A stretch of 64,000 bases of DNA from contig NZ_JAHKQL010000008.1 in the NCBI RefSeq assembly GCF_018861005.1, forward strand, positions 186,001 to 250,000. The letters run 5' to 3'. Of the stretch, positions 18,374 to 26,813 are shown piece after piece (the first letter of the stretch is position 1; every line of letters starts with the position of its first letter). A program made the translations under genes and the position numbers. The stretch is from Polaribacter vadi. Its GTDB lineage: Bacteria; Bacteroidota; Bacteroidia; Flavobacteriales; Flavobacteriaceae. The notes under the pieces are model-generated. The model was not told where the DNA came from. It did not search any database and was given only the letters and a program-made list of their open reading frames with translations.

Positions 18374-18399
18374 AAGCATCTGAAATAAATCAGATGCTT
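18374..18399. terminator. Hairpin after nadB
   Basis: A perfect 10-bp stem, AAGCATCTGA and TCAGATGCTT, with a 6-nt loop starts 4 bp after the nadB stop. There is no real T-run, so it may be a factor-dependent or RNA-stabilising end. It lies between convergent nadB and trx genes. Confidence 0.6.
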
Positions 18400-18430
18400 A
18401 TCAATCAACATACTTACTATTATAATACAA

Positions 18431-18727
18431 TCAACCAAAACTATTTATAATAGAAATAAGATCGTTTTTAGTTACCACTCCAGATTGCCTCCAGACTTGT
18501 TTGCCAGATTTATATAAAACTAAAGTAGGCACACCTCTAACCTGATATTTTGCTGCCAAAGCTTTGTTTTTATCAACATCAATTTTAATAATTGAAACTT
18601 TATCACCTAAAAAATCTTTTACTTCTTTTAAAATTGGCGACATCATTTTACAAGGACCACACCATTCTGCAAAAAAATCTACCAAAACTGGTTTATCTTT
18701 ATTAATAATCTCTAAAAAATTTTTCAT
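18431..18727 (-). CDS. Thioredoxin
   Basis: A 98-residue cytosolic thioredoxin with the active-site WCGPC at residues 22-26 and the cis-Pro segment VRGVPTLVLYKSG. There is no signal peptide, so it should work in the cytoplasm. The gene lies 8 bp after the cytochrome/DUF3365 gene and is almost surely cotranscribed from the promoter with a Crp/Fnr-type operator at 19738-19753. It may be a dedicated redox partner rather than the housekeeping thioredoxin; that is inference. Confidence 0.93.
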   Translation of the reverse strand: MKNFLEIINKDKPVLVDFFAEWCGPCKMMSPILKEVKDFLGDKVSIIKIDVDKNKALAAKYQVRGVPTLVLYKSGKQVWRQSGVVTKNDLISIINSFG

Positions 18728-18735
18728 GATTTCTG

Positions 18736-19689
18736 TTATTTATCAAAAGTGATGCTCCAAATACCTCTAACTTGATTTTCTTGATAACCAGTTGCTAAAT
18801 CTTCTGGATATAAATTTTTAATTTTATTTAATGTACTAAACTTAATATCCGAATTTGTATTTCCATGACATTGCAAACACATTCTGTTGGTGATAATAGG
18901 ATAATAAAACTTTACTTTTTTATCTGAAACCACCAAAATTGGGTCTGGTTTTGTATTAGTTATTACATTTTCTTTAAAAATATTGATGTACCCTTTTTCG
19001 ATATTAGAAGCTATATTTTTTTGATTTCTAGGTTTGTCTGATACTCTTTTTATTGTTGCCTTATTTACAACAGACATGCTATCTGTTAACGGATAAGCTT
19101 TAATATTACAAAATTCTAAAGCTGCCAGCGTTCCATTTTTTTGAATTTTACTCATTAAGTTTTTGCCTAAAACAGTTTTGGTAGAAAGAGCATATTGTAA
19201 TCCTCTTTCTTTATAAGTTAAACTGATTTTTTTTCTTTTTGGATGTTGATTTTTATGATGCTCATCAAACCATTCTGGTTTTTCAATATCATAATCATAC
19301 ATATATTCAGAAATTTTTTGAATGGTTTCTTCAGGATATCCAAGTTTCGGCATCAAACCAAACCTTTTTACAGCTCCATGCATTTTAGCCTTTTCGTTGG
19401 TTGGATTTTTCATCCAATTTTGCATATCATTTACAAACTCTTCTTTAGTTGTATTTTTAGTAATATATCTATTTTTAATAGCAATTATTGGTGGTGCAAT
19501 TCTACTATTTTCTGGAGCAGTAAGACTATGACAAGAATAGCAACTTGTTTCCATCAATTTTTTTCCTGGATGTTTTTGTTGATGATTCTTGGTCTCTGAA
19601 ATCGATTTTTCTAAGGCAGTTAAAGGTCTATTAGAATTTTTACATCCTATAAAAACAACAAAAATTAGTAGCAAAGTAATGGGTTTCAT
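18736..19689 (-). CDS. Cytochrome c fused to a DUF3365 heme domain, lipoprotein
   Basis: A 317-residue protein. The start MKPITLLLIFVVFIGC has a lipobox-like end, with Cys at 16. A class I cytochrome c domain follows with the heme site CYSCH at 50-54 and a downstream Met (RFGLMPKLGYP near 111-121) as likely sixth ligand. The second half matches DUF3365/Tll0287-like heme-binding domains, with a second heme site CLQCH at 271-275. Location should be the periplasmic face of a membrane. It is the first gene of an operon with thioredoxin. A di-heme electron carrier or redox sensor is likely; its partner is unknown. Confidence 0.85.
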   Translation of the reverse strand: MKPITLLLIFVVFIGCKNSNRPLTALEKSISETKNHQQKHPGKKLMETSCYSCHSLTAPENSRIAPPIIAIKNRYITKNTTKEEFVNDMQNWMKNPTNEKAKMHGAVKRFGLMPKLGYPEETIQKISEYMYDYDIEKPEWFDEHHKNQHPKRKKISLTYKERGLQYALSTKTVLGKNLMSKIQKNGTLAALEFCNIKAYPLTDSMSVVNKATIKRVSDKPRNQKNIASNIEKGYINIFKENVITNTKPDPILVVSDKKVKFYYPIITNRMCLQCHGNTNSDIKFSTLNKIKNLYPEDLATGYQENQVRGIWSITFDK

Positions 19690-19708
19690 ATTTCTTACAG
19701 TTTGCTAA

Positions 19709-19716
19709 TAAAATTA
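19709..19716 (-). promoter_or_regulatory. -7-like box of the cytochrome/thioredoxin operon
   Basis: The minus strand reads TAATTTTA, one mismatch from TAnnTTTG, 19 bp before the ATG at 19689. Its centre is exactly 33 bp from the centre of the palindrome at 19738-19753, the same as in the efflux promoter. Confidence 0.5.
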
Positions 19717-19737
19717 AGACAAATTAGGTGCTACATC

Positions 19738-19753
19738 TGTAACTTATGTTACA
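19738..19753. promoter_or_regulatory. Crp/Fnr-type operator, copy 3
   Basis: TGTAAC-TTAT-GTTACA is a perfect palindrome with the same arms as copy 1; flanking C and G again extend it to 18 bp (19737-19754). It overlaps the stop codon of the Crp/Fnr gene and lies in front of the cytochrome gene. Confidence 0.75.
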
Positions 19754-20390
19754 GTTCTAAAACTTTTATACTATTTCTAAATAACTTAATTTTTCCTTCA
19801 TTTTCTAATTTTTTAAGCAATCTAGATATTACAACTCTAGATGTATGTAAATCTTGCGAAATTTCTTGATGTGTAGTAAAAACAACATCATTATGGGTTA
19901 CCATTGCTTTGTCTTTTAAATAACGAAACAAACGCTCGTCCATTTTTAAAAAGGCAATCGTATCTACAGCTTCTAAAAGCTCATCCATTCTGTTATGATA
20001 ACTTTGTAAAATAAAAGATTGCCAAGATTTATAAACACCTAACCATTCTCCCATTTTTTCTTTAGGAATCATAATTAGCTCTACATCTGTTTCTGTAACT
20101 GCTCTAATTTTACTTTTTGTTTGCCCTAAACAACATGACAAAGTCATTGCACAAGTATCTCCTTTTTCTAAATAATAAAGAACCAATTCATCTCCATTTT
20201 GGTCTTCTCTTAAAATTTTTATGGCACCATTTATAAGTAAAGGCATAAACTTAATATAATCATCTATTTCTATGATTATTTCATTCTTTTTAAATGTTTT
20301 TAGACTGCCAATTTTATCGATTTCAGTTATTAGTTCATCCTCTAAAAGGTAACCAAAATTAGTTTTTAGATTATTTATTATATCAGACAT
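19749..20390 (-). CDS. Crp/Fnr family transcriptional regulator
   Basis: A protein of 213 residues. It has an N-terminal cyclic-nucleotide-like beta barrel (LLINGAIKILREDQNGDELVLYYLEKGDTCAM, residues 52-83), a dimer helix and a C-terminal winged helix (TTHQEISQDLHTSRVVISRLLKKLENEGKI). The recognition helix keeps the S-R pair of FNR but has Val where FNR has Glu, so the target should differ from TTGAT-N4-ATCAA. A Cys pair in TLSCCLGQ follows another Cys (TCAM) and might sense redox state or bind a ligand. No N-terminal FNR-type Fe-S cysteines are present. It is probably the reader of the three TGTAAC palindromes in this window. Confidence 0.9.
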   Translation of the reverse strand: MSDIINNLKTNFGYLLEDELITEIDKIGSLKTFKKNEIIIEIDDYIKFMPLLINGAIKILREDQNGDELVLYYLEKGDTCAMTLSCCLGQTKSKIRAVTETDVELIMIPKEKMGEWLGVYKSWQSFILQSYHNRMDELLEAVDTIAFLKMDERLFRYLKDKAMVTHNDVVFTTHQEISQDLHTSRVVISRLLKKLENEGKIKLFRNSIKVLEL

Positions 20391-20434
20391 TTAGTTGTTT
20401 TCTTTTATCATATAAATTTAATGAAATAGAAATA

Positions 20435-20463
20435 AAAAATCCGAGTTAAAAACTCGGATTTTT
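20435..20463. terminator. Terminator after the 44-residue membrane gene
   Basis: A perfect 13-bp stem, AAAAATCCGAGTT and AACTCGGATTTTT, with a 3-nt loop. A- and T-runs on both sides make it work in either direction. On the minus strand it follows the small gene at 20486-20620 and isolates it from the Crp/Fnr gene. Confidence 0.88.
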
Positions 20464-20485
20464 CGTAATCAACAAAATACAAAAC

Positions 20486-20620
20486 TTACTTTTGAGTTTT
20501 TTTATCGCTATTCATTAAAAGATAAACAGCTATAATTAAGCCTACAACAACCAAGGCAAAAACTCCAATCATTATTGTTCCATTAATCCATGAAACTAGT
20601 GGTATTCTAAAAAAACTCAT
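20486..20620 (-). CDS. Small single-span membrane protein (44 aa)
   Basis: The minus-strand frame from the ATG at 20620 to TAA at 20486 encodes 44 residues: a short N-terminus (MSFFRIPLVSW), one long hydrophobic helix (IMIGVFALVVVGLIIAVYLLM) and a charged tail (NSDKKTQK). A strong terminator follows 23 bp later. The clean membrane-anchor plan and the terminator argue for a real gene. I do not recognise the family. CydX is excluded because its W-Y start is absent. A small subunit of a respiratory or efflux complex is possible, given its neighbours. Confidence 0.6.
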   Translation of the reverse strand: MSFFRIPLVSWINGTIMIGVFALVVVGLIIAVYLLMNSDKKTQK

Positions 20621-20687
20621 ATTCTACAAATTTCTACTGTAAAATTAGAGCTTATACTTCTTTTAAAATATGATATAAATCAGTTTT

Positions 20688-22013
20688 CTAAAAATCTACA
20701 TTTAAAATATCTCCACTTAATTGTAAAAGTTCTAATTCAATTAATTTAGCATCAAATTTTGCATTATTTAAAGCTGTTTTTGCATTAATTAAATTAATTT
20801 GAGCTTGTCTAAATTCTATAGATGTTACTTGCCCAAGTTTATAGCGTTCTTCTGTTCTTTCGAAATTATTCTGTGTAGTTGCTACATTTTTTTCTTGGGC
20901 ACCAATAATAAAAAGTTGATTATTATAATTTTCCCAAGTGTTTTTTAGGTTATTTTCTATGGTAACTTTTTGCTGCTCTAACAAAATTTGCTCATTTTCT
21001 AAAGCTATTTTAGCATTAGCAACATTTGTTTTTGTTGTTCCACCATCAAACAAACTCCAAGATAAACTTAAACCAGCATTTAAACCTGTAGATATAGAAC
21101 CTGCTAAGAAAGATGTTGCTGGGTTTTCGCTTTTATTCCATCCATAAGAGGTACTAAAGTCTAAAGAAGGCATATAACTAGCTTTGTTTATTTTGATGTT
21201 AAACTCGCTAATTGCAATGTTTTGCTCATTTTGTTTTAAAAGTGAATTATTTGCCAAAGTTTTAGTTTGTAACTCACCAAAATTCATAATATTAATAAAA
21301 TTAACATCAGTTTCTACTGTATAATCTACTGCTTTTTCAACTCCTAAAATAATATTTAAACCACGTTTTGCATTATTTAATTGTTGTTTAGCAGATATTA
21401 AAGTAATACTATCATTATTTACATCTACTTCTGCATTTAACATTTCCAATTTAGTAGTCTGCCCATAATCATACTGATATTCTGCACGTTGTAAACGTTT
21501 TTTAGAAATAGCTAATGCCTCTGATAAATTTTCTTTGTTTTCTGATAATCTTGCAATTTGAAAATATGCTGTAAACAACTGTAAATAAGTGTTTTCTATA
21601 GTTTCTTTTGCTTGATATTCTGTTAAGTTATAGGTTTCTTTTAATTGTTGATAATTATATTTTCTACCCAAACCATCAAAAATGGTGTAATTTAAACTTA
21701 AAGAAGCATTGTACGATTTTGTTACAGCACCATCAATACTTGTAGAAGTACCATCTTGACGCGTAATAGTTTGATTATTTCTACTATAATTTGCACCAGA
21801 AGAAATTGCTGCTGTTGGTAAAAAACCTGTATTATAAATACTAGTATTATTTTTAGCTACTTCTAAATTATTATTAGCAATTTTAACCCCGAAATTGTTT
21901 TCTAAAGTAATTGCTAATGCTTCTTTTTTTGTTAATATTTCTTGAGAAACAAGTTGTAAAGTCGATAAAAAAACGACTACTACTATTGTGTTTTTAATGA
22001 TCTTCATTTTCAT
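20688..22013 (-). CDS. TolC family outer-membrane efflux channel (second system)
   Basis: A protein of 441 residues starting MKMKIIKNTIVVVVFLSTLQLVSQ (signal peptide). It has two long amphipathic coiled-coil blocks, each with the family pattern of a hydrophobic helix ending in QL/AK repeats: QYDYGQTTKLEMLNAEVDVN near 185 and RYKLGQVTSIEFRQAQINLINAK near 390. It is the outer-membrane duct for the RND pump encoded just upstream, whose stop lies 20 bp inside this gene. It is the last gene of the marR-adaptor-pump-tolC operon. Confidence 0.92.
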   Translation of the reverse strand: MKMKIIKNTIVVVVFLSTLQLVSQEILTKKEALAITLENNFGVKIANNNLEVAKNNTSIYNTGFLPTAAISSGANYSRNNQTITRQDGTSTSIDGAVTKSYNASLSLNYTIFDGLGRKYNYQQLKETYNLTEYQAKETIENTYLQLFTAYFQIARLSENKENLSEALAISKKRLQRAEYQYDYGQTTKLEMLNAEVDVNNDSITLISAKQQLNNAKRGLNIILGVEKAVDYTVETDVNFINIMNFGELQTKTLANNSLLKQNEQNIAISEFNIKINKASYMPSLDFSTSYGWNKSENPATSFLAGSISTGLNAGLSLSWSLFDGGTTKTNVANAKIALENEQILLEQQKVTIENNLKNTWENYNNQLFIIGAQEKNVATTQNNFERTEERYKLGQVTSIEFRQAQINLINAKTALNNAKFDAKLIELELLQLSGDILNVDF

Positions 22014-25000
22014 CGAATTTAGATTCTATAATTGCTCTTTCTACCTCTTCTTTTGTAACCTTTTCTCCAGTTTTTAACCATTTAATTCCTACTTTCATAG
22101 AGTTAGAAACCGATAATAATAATGGTAACATTACCAAAGTTAAAACTGTAGCAATTGCAATACCATAAGAAATAGATATTGCCATTGGTATTAAAAATTG
22201 TGCTTGTCTACTTTTCTCTAACATTAAAGGCGCTAAACCAGCAATAGTAGTTAAAGAAGTTAAGAAAATTGCTCTAAAACGAGATTGACCTGCTGCAATA
22301 AGAGCGTCATCAAACTTCATACCTTCTTTTAAATAAGCATTGAATTTACCTATTAAAACTAAACCATCATTTACCATAATACCTACTAAAGCAATGATTC
22401 CTAAGAATGATAAAATACCAATTGAAAAATCGTGAATAAAATGCCCCCAAATAACTCCAATCATACTAAAAGGAATCATAATTATTAATAAAATTGGTTG
22501 GCTGTAAGAACGGAATGTAAACGCAATTACAATGTAAATTAATAGTAAAATTATTGGGCCAACTAAATTTACTGAGTCTGTCGTTTTTTTAGCTTCTCTA
22601 TTTTGACCTTCGTAAAGTGGTGTTACTGTGTGATATTTAGATAAAATCTCTGGCATAACCTTAGTTTTTATATCATCTAAAATCTCAGTTGCACTCGTTT
22701 CTAAATCTCTTAAATCTGCAGTAACTTGAATTTCTCTTTTACCATCTAAGTGATTAATAGCAATGTCTCCTCTTGCAATGGTATAATTTGCAATTTCAGA
22801 AAATGGAATTCTAGTTCCTGTAGGAGTTATCACACGCATATCATCTAAATTTTTAATAGATGATCTGTCTTTTTTATCATAACGAACCCAAATTTTAATT
22901 TCATCTTGTCCTCTTTGAAAACGCTGTGCTTGTAATCCGAAGAAACCATAACGCACTTGTGCCATAACAGATTGCAGATTTAAACCTAATAAATATGCAT
23001 TATCTTTTAAAGTAATTTTCACTTCTTTTATACCTGCAGGATCGTTATCAGAAATATCTTTTAAAAGCGAATTGTTTTCTAAAACTAATTTTAATTCTTC
23101 TTTGGCTGCTTTTAATTCTGTAATATTATTACCTAATAAAGAAACTGCTACAGGGCTACCACCAAAATTACCACCAGAACCAAAAACTAAACTTTCTACA
23201 CCATAAACTTTACCAACTTTATCGCTAATAGCATTCGTTATTTCTGGTGATGAAAAATCTCTAGCTTCACCTGGTAAAAGGTTAACACTTAAAGTTGCAT
23301 TTGCACTACCAGGACCAACTCTTTTTATTACATTTTCTACAACATCTATATCTCCTGTTTGTTTGGCAGAATATTCTTTATTAATTAACCAAACTTTTTC
23401 TTCTATGGATGAGATAATAGAATCTGTAATTTTTTCGTTAGTACCTTGAGGCATTGTAAGGGTAATCTTTACTTGATCACTTGCTACTCTAGGAAAAAAT
23501 GATTGTTTTATAATTCCTGCATTCATAGCTAGAATACTAAAAATTAACATTGCTATTGGAATTCCGAAAGCAAAAACTTTATTCTGCAAACTAAACCTTA
23601 AAAAAGGCATGTAGTATTTATCTCTAATTTTCATTAAAAAAACATCTGCTCCTCTGTTTACTTTGTTAAAGAAATCATCAAGTTTATTGCTTTTTTTCTT
23701 TTCAGCATTTTCTAATCTTTTTCTATCTAAAGCTTTAGAGTGCGCAATATGTGCAGGTAAAATAATTAAGGCTTCTATTAAAGAAACTGTTAGTGTTAGC
23801 AAAACAATTGTAGAAACTTCACCAAAAAAACTACCTATTCTACCATCTACAAAAAAGAAGGTTGAAAAAGCTATAATTGTAGTTAAAATTGCTGATACAA
23901 TTGGTGGAATAACTTCCATTGTTCCATCTATTGCTGCTTGTATTTTAGTTTTTCCTAAATCGTAATAATGATGATAAATATTTTCTCCAATTACAATTCC
24001 ATCATCAACCAAAATACCGATTACAATAATCATCCCAAAAAGAGATAATACATTTATAGTTACGTCAAATTGAGCTGCGAAAATAAACATACCAAAAAAC
24101 GCAACTGGCAAACCAAATGCTACCCAAATTGCTAAACGTAAATTTAAAAAGAGCGCTAAAAAGAATAAAACTAATAGAATACCTACAACACCATTTTCTA
24201 CTAATAACTTTGTTCTTCCATTTAAGGTTAAACTTCTATCGCTAGTAACACTTAATTTTACATTTTGGTTTTCTTGATTGTATTTATGAATGTATTCTTT
24301 AATTTTATCTGCAGAAGAAATTAAATCTTCGTTATTGGTATTACTTACTGTAATATCGATAGCTAAATTGCCATTATAATACAATCTGTCTGGTGTTTCT
24401 GACCAAGTATCTCTAACTTCTGCAATATCTTTTAAACGGATAATATTACCATTAGTTTCTGTTCTAACAATTAAATTTTGTAGTTCTAAACCATAATAAG
24501 ATCGATTACTTGCTCTAATTAAATAATCTTCTTCTGATGTTTTTATATTACCACCAGTAATTAAAATATTAGAATTTGTAACTGCACTAGAAACCTCTGC
24601 AAACGATAAATTGTAAGCTCGTAAATCGTTTTCTCTTACTGCAATTTCTATTTCTTCATCTGGGAAACCAGAAAGCGAAACTTGAGAGATACCCTCCATA
24701 CCTCTAATATCATTTTCTACATTTCTAGCATATTGTTTTATCGATTTTAAAGAAAGATTATCACCACTAACCGTAAAACTAATTGTTGGTCTTATACTCT
24801 CTACCTTAGCAATAACTGCAGGTTCCATACCAGAAGGAAATGATGGGACTCTATCTACTGCATTTTTTACATCAGATAAAACAACATCTATATTTTTACC
24901 TTTTTCTACTTCTATACTTACAGTTGCAGAATTTTCTCTAGATACAGAAGTTACTCTTTCTACACCTACAATTCCTTTTAAATTATCTTCAATTTTAAGC

Positions 25001-25194
25001 ACAACACCTTCTTCCATTTCTGCAGGAGATGCACCAGGATAAGCTAAAGAAATATTTATTAGTTCTGAATCTACCAATGGAAAAAAGGAAGATTTCATGC
25101 TAAATATACCTACTGCCCCAAAGATGATAAATGCAATAATAACTACATTTACAGCTACAGGATATTTAATAAAATACGTAATTATTTTTTTCAT
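21994..25194 (-). CDS. Efflux RND transporter permease (second system)
   Basis: A 1066-residue AcrB-type pump. It shows N-terminal TM1 and the LAYPGASPAEMEEGV pore-domain start, the TM4 acidic pair in VIGILVDDGIVIGENIYHHY near residue 395, a large cytosolic linker rich in Lys (LENAEKKKSNKLDDFF), and VGIMVNDGLVLIGKFN near residue 960. It overlaps the downstream tolC by 20 bp, indicating translational coupling. Substrate unknown. It sits in a MarR-controlled operon, unlike the first RND system of the window. Confidence 0.93.
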   Translation of the reverse strand: MKKIITYFIKYPVAVNVVIIAFIIFGAVGIFSMKSSFFPLVDSELINISLAYPGASPAEMEEGVVLKIEDNLKGIVGVERVTSVSRENSATVSIEVEKGKNIDVVLSDVKNAVDRVPSFPSGMEPAVIAKVESIRPTISFTVSGDNLSLKSIKQYARNVENDIRGMEGISQVSLSGFPDEEIEIAVRENDLRAYNLSFAEVSSAVTNSNILITGGNIKTSEEDYLIRASNRSYYGLELQNLIVRTETNGNIIRLKDIAEVRDTWSETPDRLYYNGNLAIDITVSNTNNEDLISSADKIKEYIHKYNQENQNVKLSVTSDRSLTLNGRTKLLVENGVVGILLVLFFLALFLNLRLAIWVAFGLPVAFFGMFIFAAQFDVTINVLSLFGMIIVIGILVDDGIVIGENIYHHYYDLGKTKIQAAIDGTMEVIPPIVSAILTTIIAFSTFFFVDGRIGSFFGEVSTIVLLTLTVSLIEALIILPAHIAHSKALDRKRLENAEKKKSNKLDDFFNKVNRGADVFLMKIRDKYYMPFLRFSLQNKVFAFGIPIAMLIFSILAMNAGIIKQSFFPRVASDQVKITLTMPQGTNEKITDSIISSIEEKVWLINKEYSAKQTGDIDVVENVIKRVGPGSANATLSVNLLPGEARDFSSPEITNAISDKVGKVYGVESLVFGSGGNFGGSPVAVSLLGNNITELKAAKEELKLVLENNSLLKDISDNDPAGIKEVKITLKDNAYLLGLNLQSVMAQVRYGFFGLQAQRFQRGQDEIKIWVRYDKKDRSSIKNLDDMRVITPTGTRIPFSEIANYTIARGDIAINHLDGKREIQVTADLRDLETSATEILDDIKTKVMPEILSKYHTVTPLYEGQNREAKKTTDSVNLVGPIILLLIYIVIAFTFRSYSQPILLIIMIPFSMIGVIWGHFIHDFSIGILSFLGIIALVGIMVNDGLVLIGKFNAYLKEGMKFDDALIAAGQSRFRAIFLTSLTTIAGLAPLMLEKSRQAQFLIPMAISISYGIAIATVLTLVMLPLLLSVSNSMKVGIKWLKTGEKVTKEEVERAIIESKFDENEDH

Positions 25195-25198
25195 ACAA

Positions 25199-26311
25199 TT
25201 ACTTTTTATCCGTTTTTATAATCATACCATCAAAAGCACCTGGTAAAGTTTGTGATAATAACTTATCGTTATTTTTAAGTCCTTTTATTACTACAGTTTC
25301 TGCCCCAAAATAGACAGGGTCTATTTTAGAAAGTGTTAAGACACTATCATTTTTTACAGTATATACAGCTGAATTATCTACCAATAATTTTCTAGGAATT
25401 TCAATTGCATCTGTTTCTGATTTAGCAACTAAATTAGCTTCTAAATACATACCTTCTTTTAAGTCTTTATGTTTTACATCAATAAAAGCTTTAATAGTTT
25501 GCGAAACTTGATCTACTTTACCATTTACACGAACAACTTTACCTGAATAATTTTTTGTTTTTTCTAAATTAGAAAGTGCAACAGAATTGCCAACTTTTAA
25601 TAAATCTGCAAATTCCGAATTTATAGACACTTCCATTTCATAAACTCTTGGATCTATAAATTCTCCTAATTTTTGCCCAACTCTAACTAAAGAACCAGGA
25701 CTTACTAATGCTTCTGTTAAAATACCAGAAAAAGGCGCTCTTATTTGATATTTAGTTAAACGAACTTCTAAGTTTTTTACATTATAATATGCAGTTATTA
25801 TACCTCTACCAGAAATAAAATACCTCTCTTTATCTGAAGAAAATTCAGGGATTTTAGGTGTTGATTTATTCATATCAAAACCCTGTAAATATTTCTCCCA
25901 TTTTGGGAATTCTGATGGGTAATCTAATCTTAAATCTGGTAAAACTGAAGTAATTAAATTATATAAATTACTTTTTTGAGATTGAATACTTGCGTAAAAC
26001 TCATCGCTATTTAGACTTAATAAAGTTTCTCCTTTATAATAATTAGAACCAGCTTTAAATAACTTTTTAGATGGTTTTAAAACTCCAGAAACCTCTGAAT
26101 ATATTTCAATTTTATTTTTAGCAGTTAAATTTCCGCTTGCAGATAAAATAATAGGAATTGATTTGTTTTCTACATTTTCTACAAAAACAGTTTTTATTTG
26201 TTTCTTAAATGTTGGTTTAGGTTTTTGGTTTTTATCGATTAAAAATTTACCTAATAAAATCGCACCAATTATGGCTGCAATTCCTAATATAGCAAGTATT
26301 GTTTTTCTCAT
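25199..26311 (-). CDS. RND efflux periplasmic adaptor (second system)
   Basis: A 370-residue membrane-fusion protein with an N-terminal anchor (TILAILGIAAIIGAILLGKFLI, no lipobox), a biotinyl-lipoyl half-motif around NKIEIYSEVSGVLKPSKKLFKAGSNYYKGETL, and its partner YQIRAPFSGILTEALVSPGSLV near residue 200. The helical hairpin is replaced by a longer region with few heptads (LITSVLPDLRLDYPSEFPKW). It connects the pump (4 bp downstream) to TolC. Confidence 0.92.
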   Translation of the reverse strand: MRKTILAILGIAAIIGAILLGKFLIDKNQKPKPTFKKQIKTVFVENVENKSIPIILSASGNLTAKNKIEIYSEVSGVLKPSKKLFKAGSNYYKGETLLSLNSDEFYASIQSQKSNLYNLITSVLPDLRLDYPSEFPKWEKYLQGFDMNKSTPKIPEFSSDKERYFISGRGIITAYYNVKNLEVRLTKYQIRAPFSGILTEALVSPGSLVRVGQKLGEFIDPRVYEMEVSINSEFADLLKVGNSVALSNLEKTKNYSGKVVRVNGKVDQVSQTIKAFIDVKHKDLKEGMYLEANLVAKSETDAIEIPRKLLVDNSAVYTVKNDSVLTLSKIDPVYFGAETVVIKGLKNNDKLLSQTLPGAFDGMIIKTDKK

Positions 26312-26321
26312 GTATAGTTAG

Positions 26322-26786
26322 TTAAATATGCTCTATGCTAGAGCTAAAATTAGTCTGTATTTTTTTAAAAATTTTAATAATTTGTTGTTTTTCTTCTTTA
26401 GAAATATTTTGCTCCATTGTTGTTATTAAATTCTGAATAACAGGTTTGGTTTTATTATATATATCTTTCCCGTACTTTGTTAAGTACACATTTTTAATAC
26501 GCTTATCTTCTTTACTTTGTTTTCTAAAAATGTAATTTTTCTTTTCCATTTTTGTTAATAAACGTGTTAAAGAAGACTTGTTTCTTAATGTTAAAAAAGC
26601 CAATTCATTTTGATTTAAACCATCTTGAAATGTTAATTTTTTTAAAACAATCATTTGTTCTTTGGTTAAATCTAAACCTATAGCGTTAAAAGATTCTTGA
26701 AAAAAATAATCTACCATTTTGCCTGTTCTACCAAGCCAAGGCCCAATAGAGTTCTCAAAATCAATATCTATTTTTTTTGTTTTCAC
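26322..26786 (-). CDS. MarR family transcriptional regulator
   Basis: A protein of 154 residues with the MarR winged helix: LTKEQMIVLKKLTFQDGLNQNELAFLTLRNKSSLTRLLTKMEKKNYIFRKQSKEDKRIKNVYLT (residues about 40-103, including the DxR wing). It is the first gene of the operon with the adaptor (10 bp), pump and TolC, and likely represses it until a ligand binds. The start used here is GTG at 26786. A perfect 18-bp palindrome lies 28 bp upstream. If transcription begins just after the -7 box at 26791-26798, the mRNA is leaderless or starts at an internal codon. Confidence 0.9.
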   Translation of the reverse strand: MKTKKIDIDFENSIGPWLGRTGKMVDYFFQESFNAIGLDLTKEQMIVLKKLTFQDGLNQNELAFLTLRNKSSLTRLLTKMEKKNYIFRKQSKEDKRIKNVYLTKYGKDIYNKTKPVIQNLITTMEQNISKEEKQQIIKIFKKIQTNFSSSIEHI

Positions 26787-26790
26787 CCTG

Positions 26791-26798
26791 CAAAAGTA
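26791..26798 (-). promoter_or_regulatory. -7 box just before marR
   Basis: The minus strand reads TACTTTTG, an exact TAnnTTTG match, ending 4 bp before the GTG start of marR. A start point 5-7 bp downstream would fall at the start codon. Confidence 0.55.
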
Positions 26799-26813
26799 AA
26801 TAAATCAGCTCCT

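Noticed and set aside
20486..20620. CydX-type subunit of the bd oxidase
   Set aside because: The typical W-Y start and the length of about 37 residues with one helix near the N-terminus do not match; cydAB is also 7 kb away.
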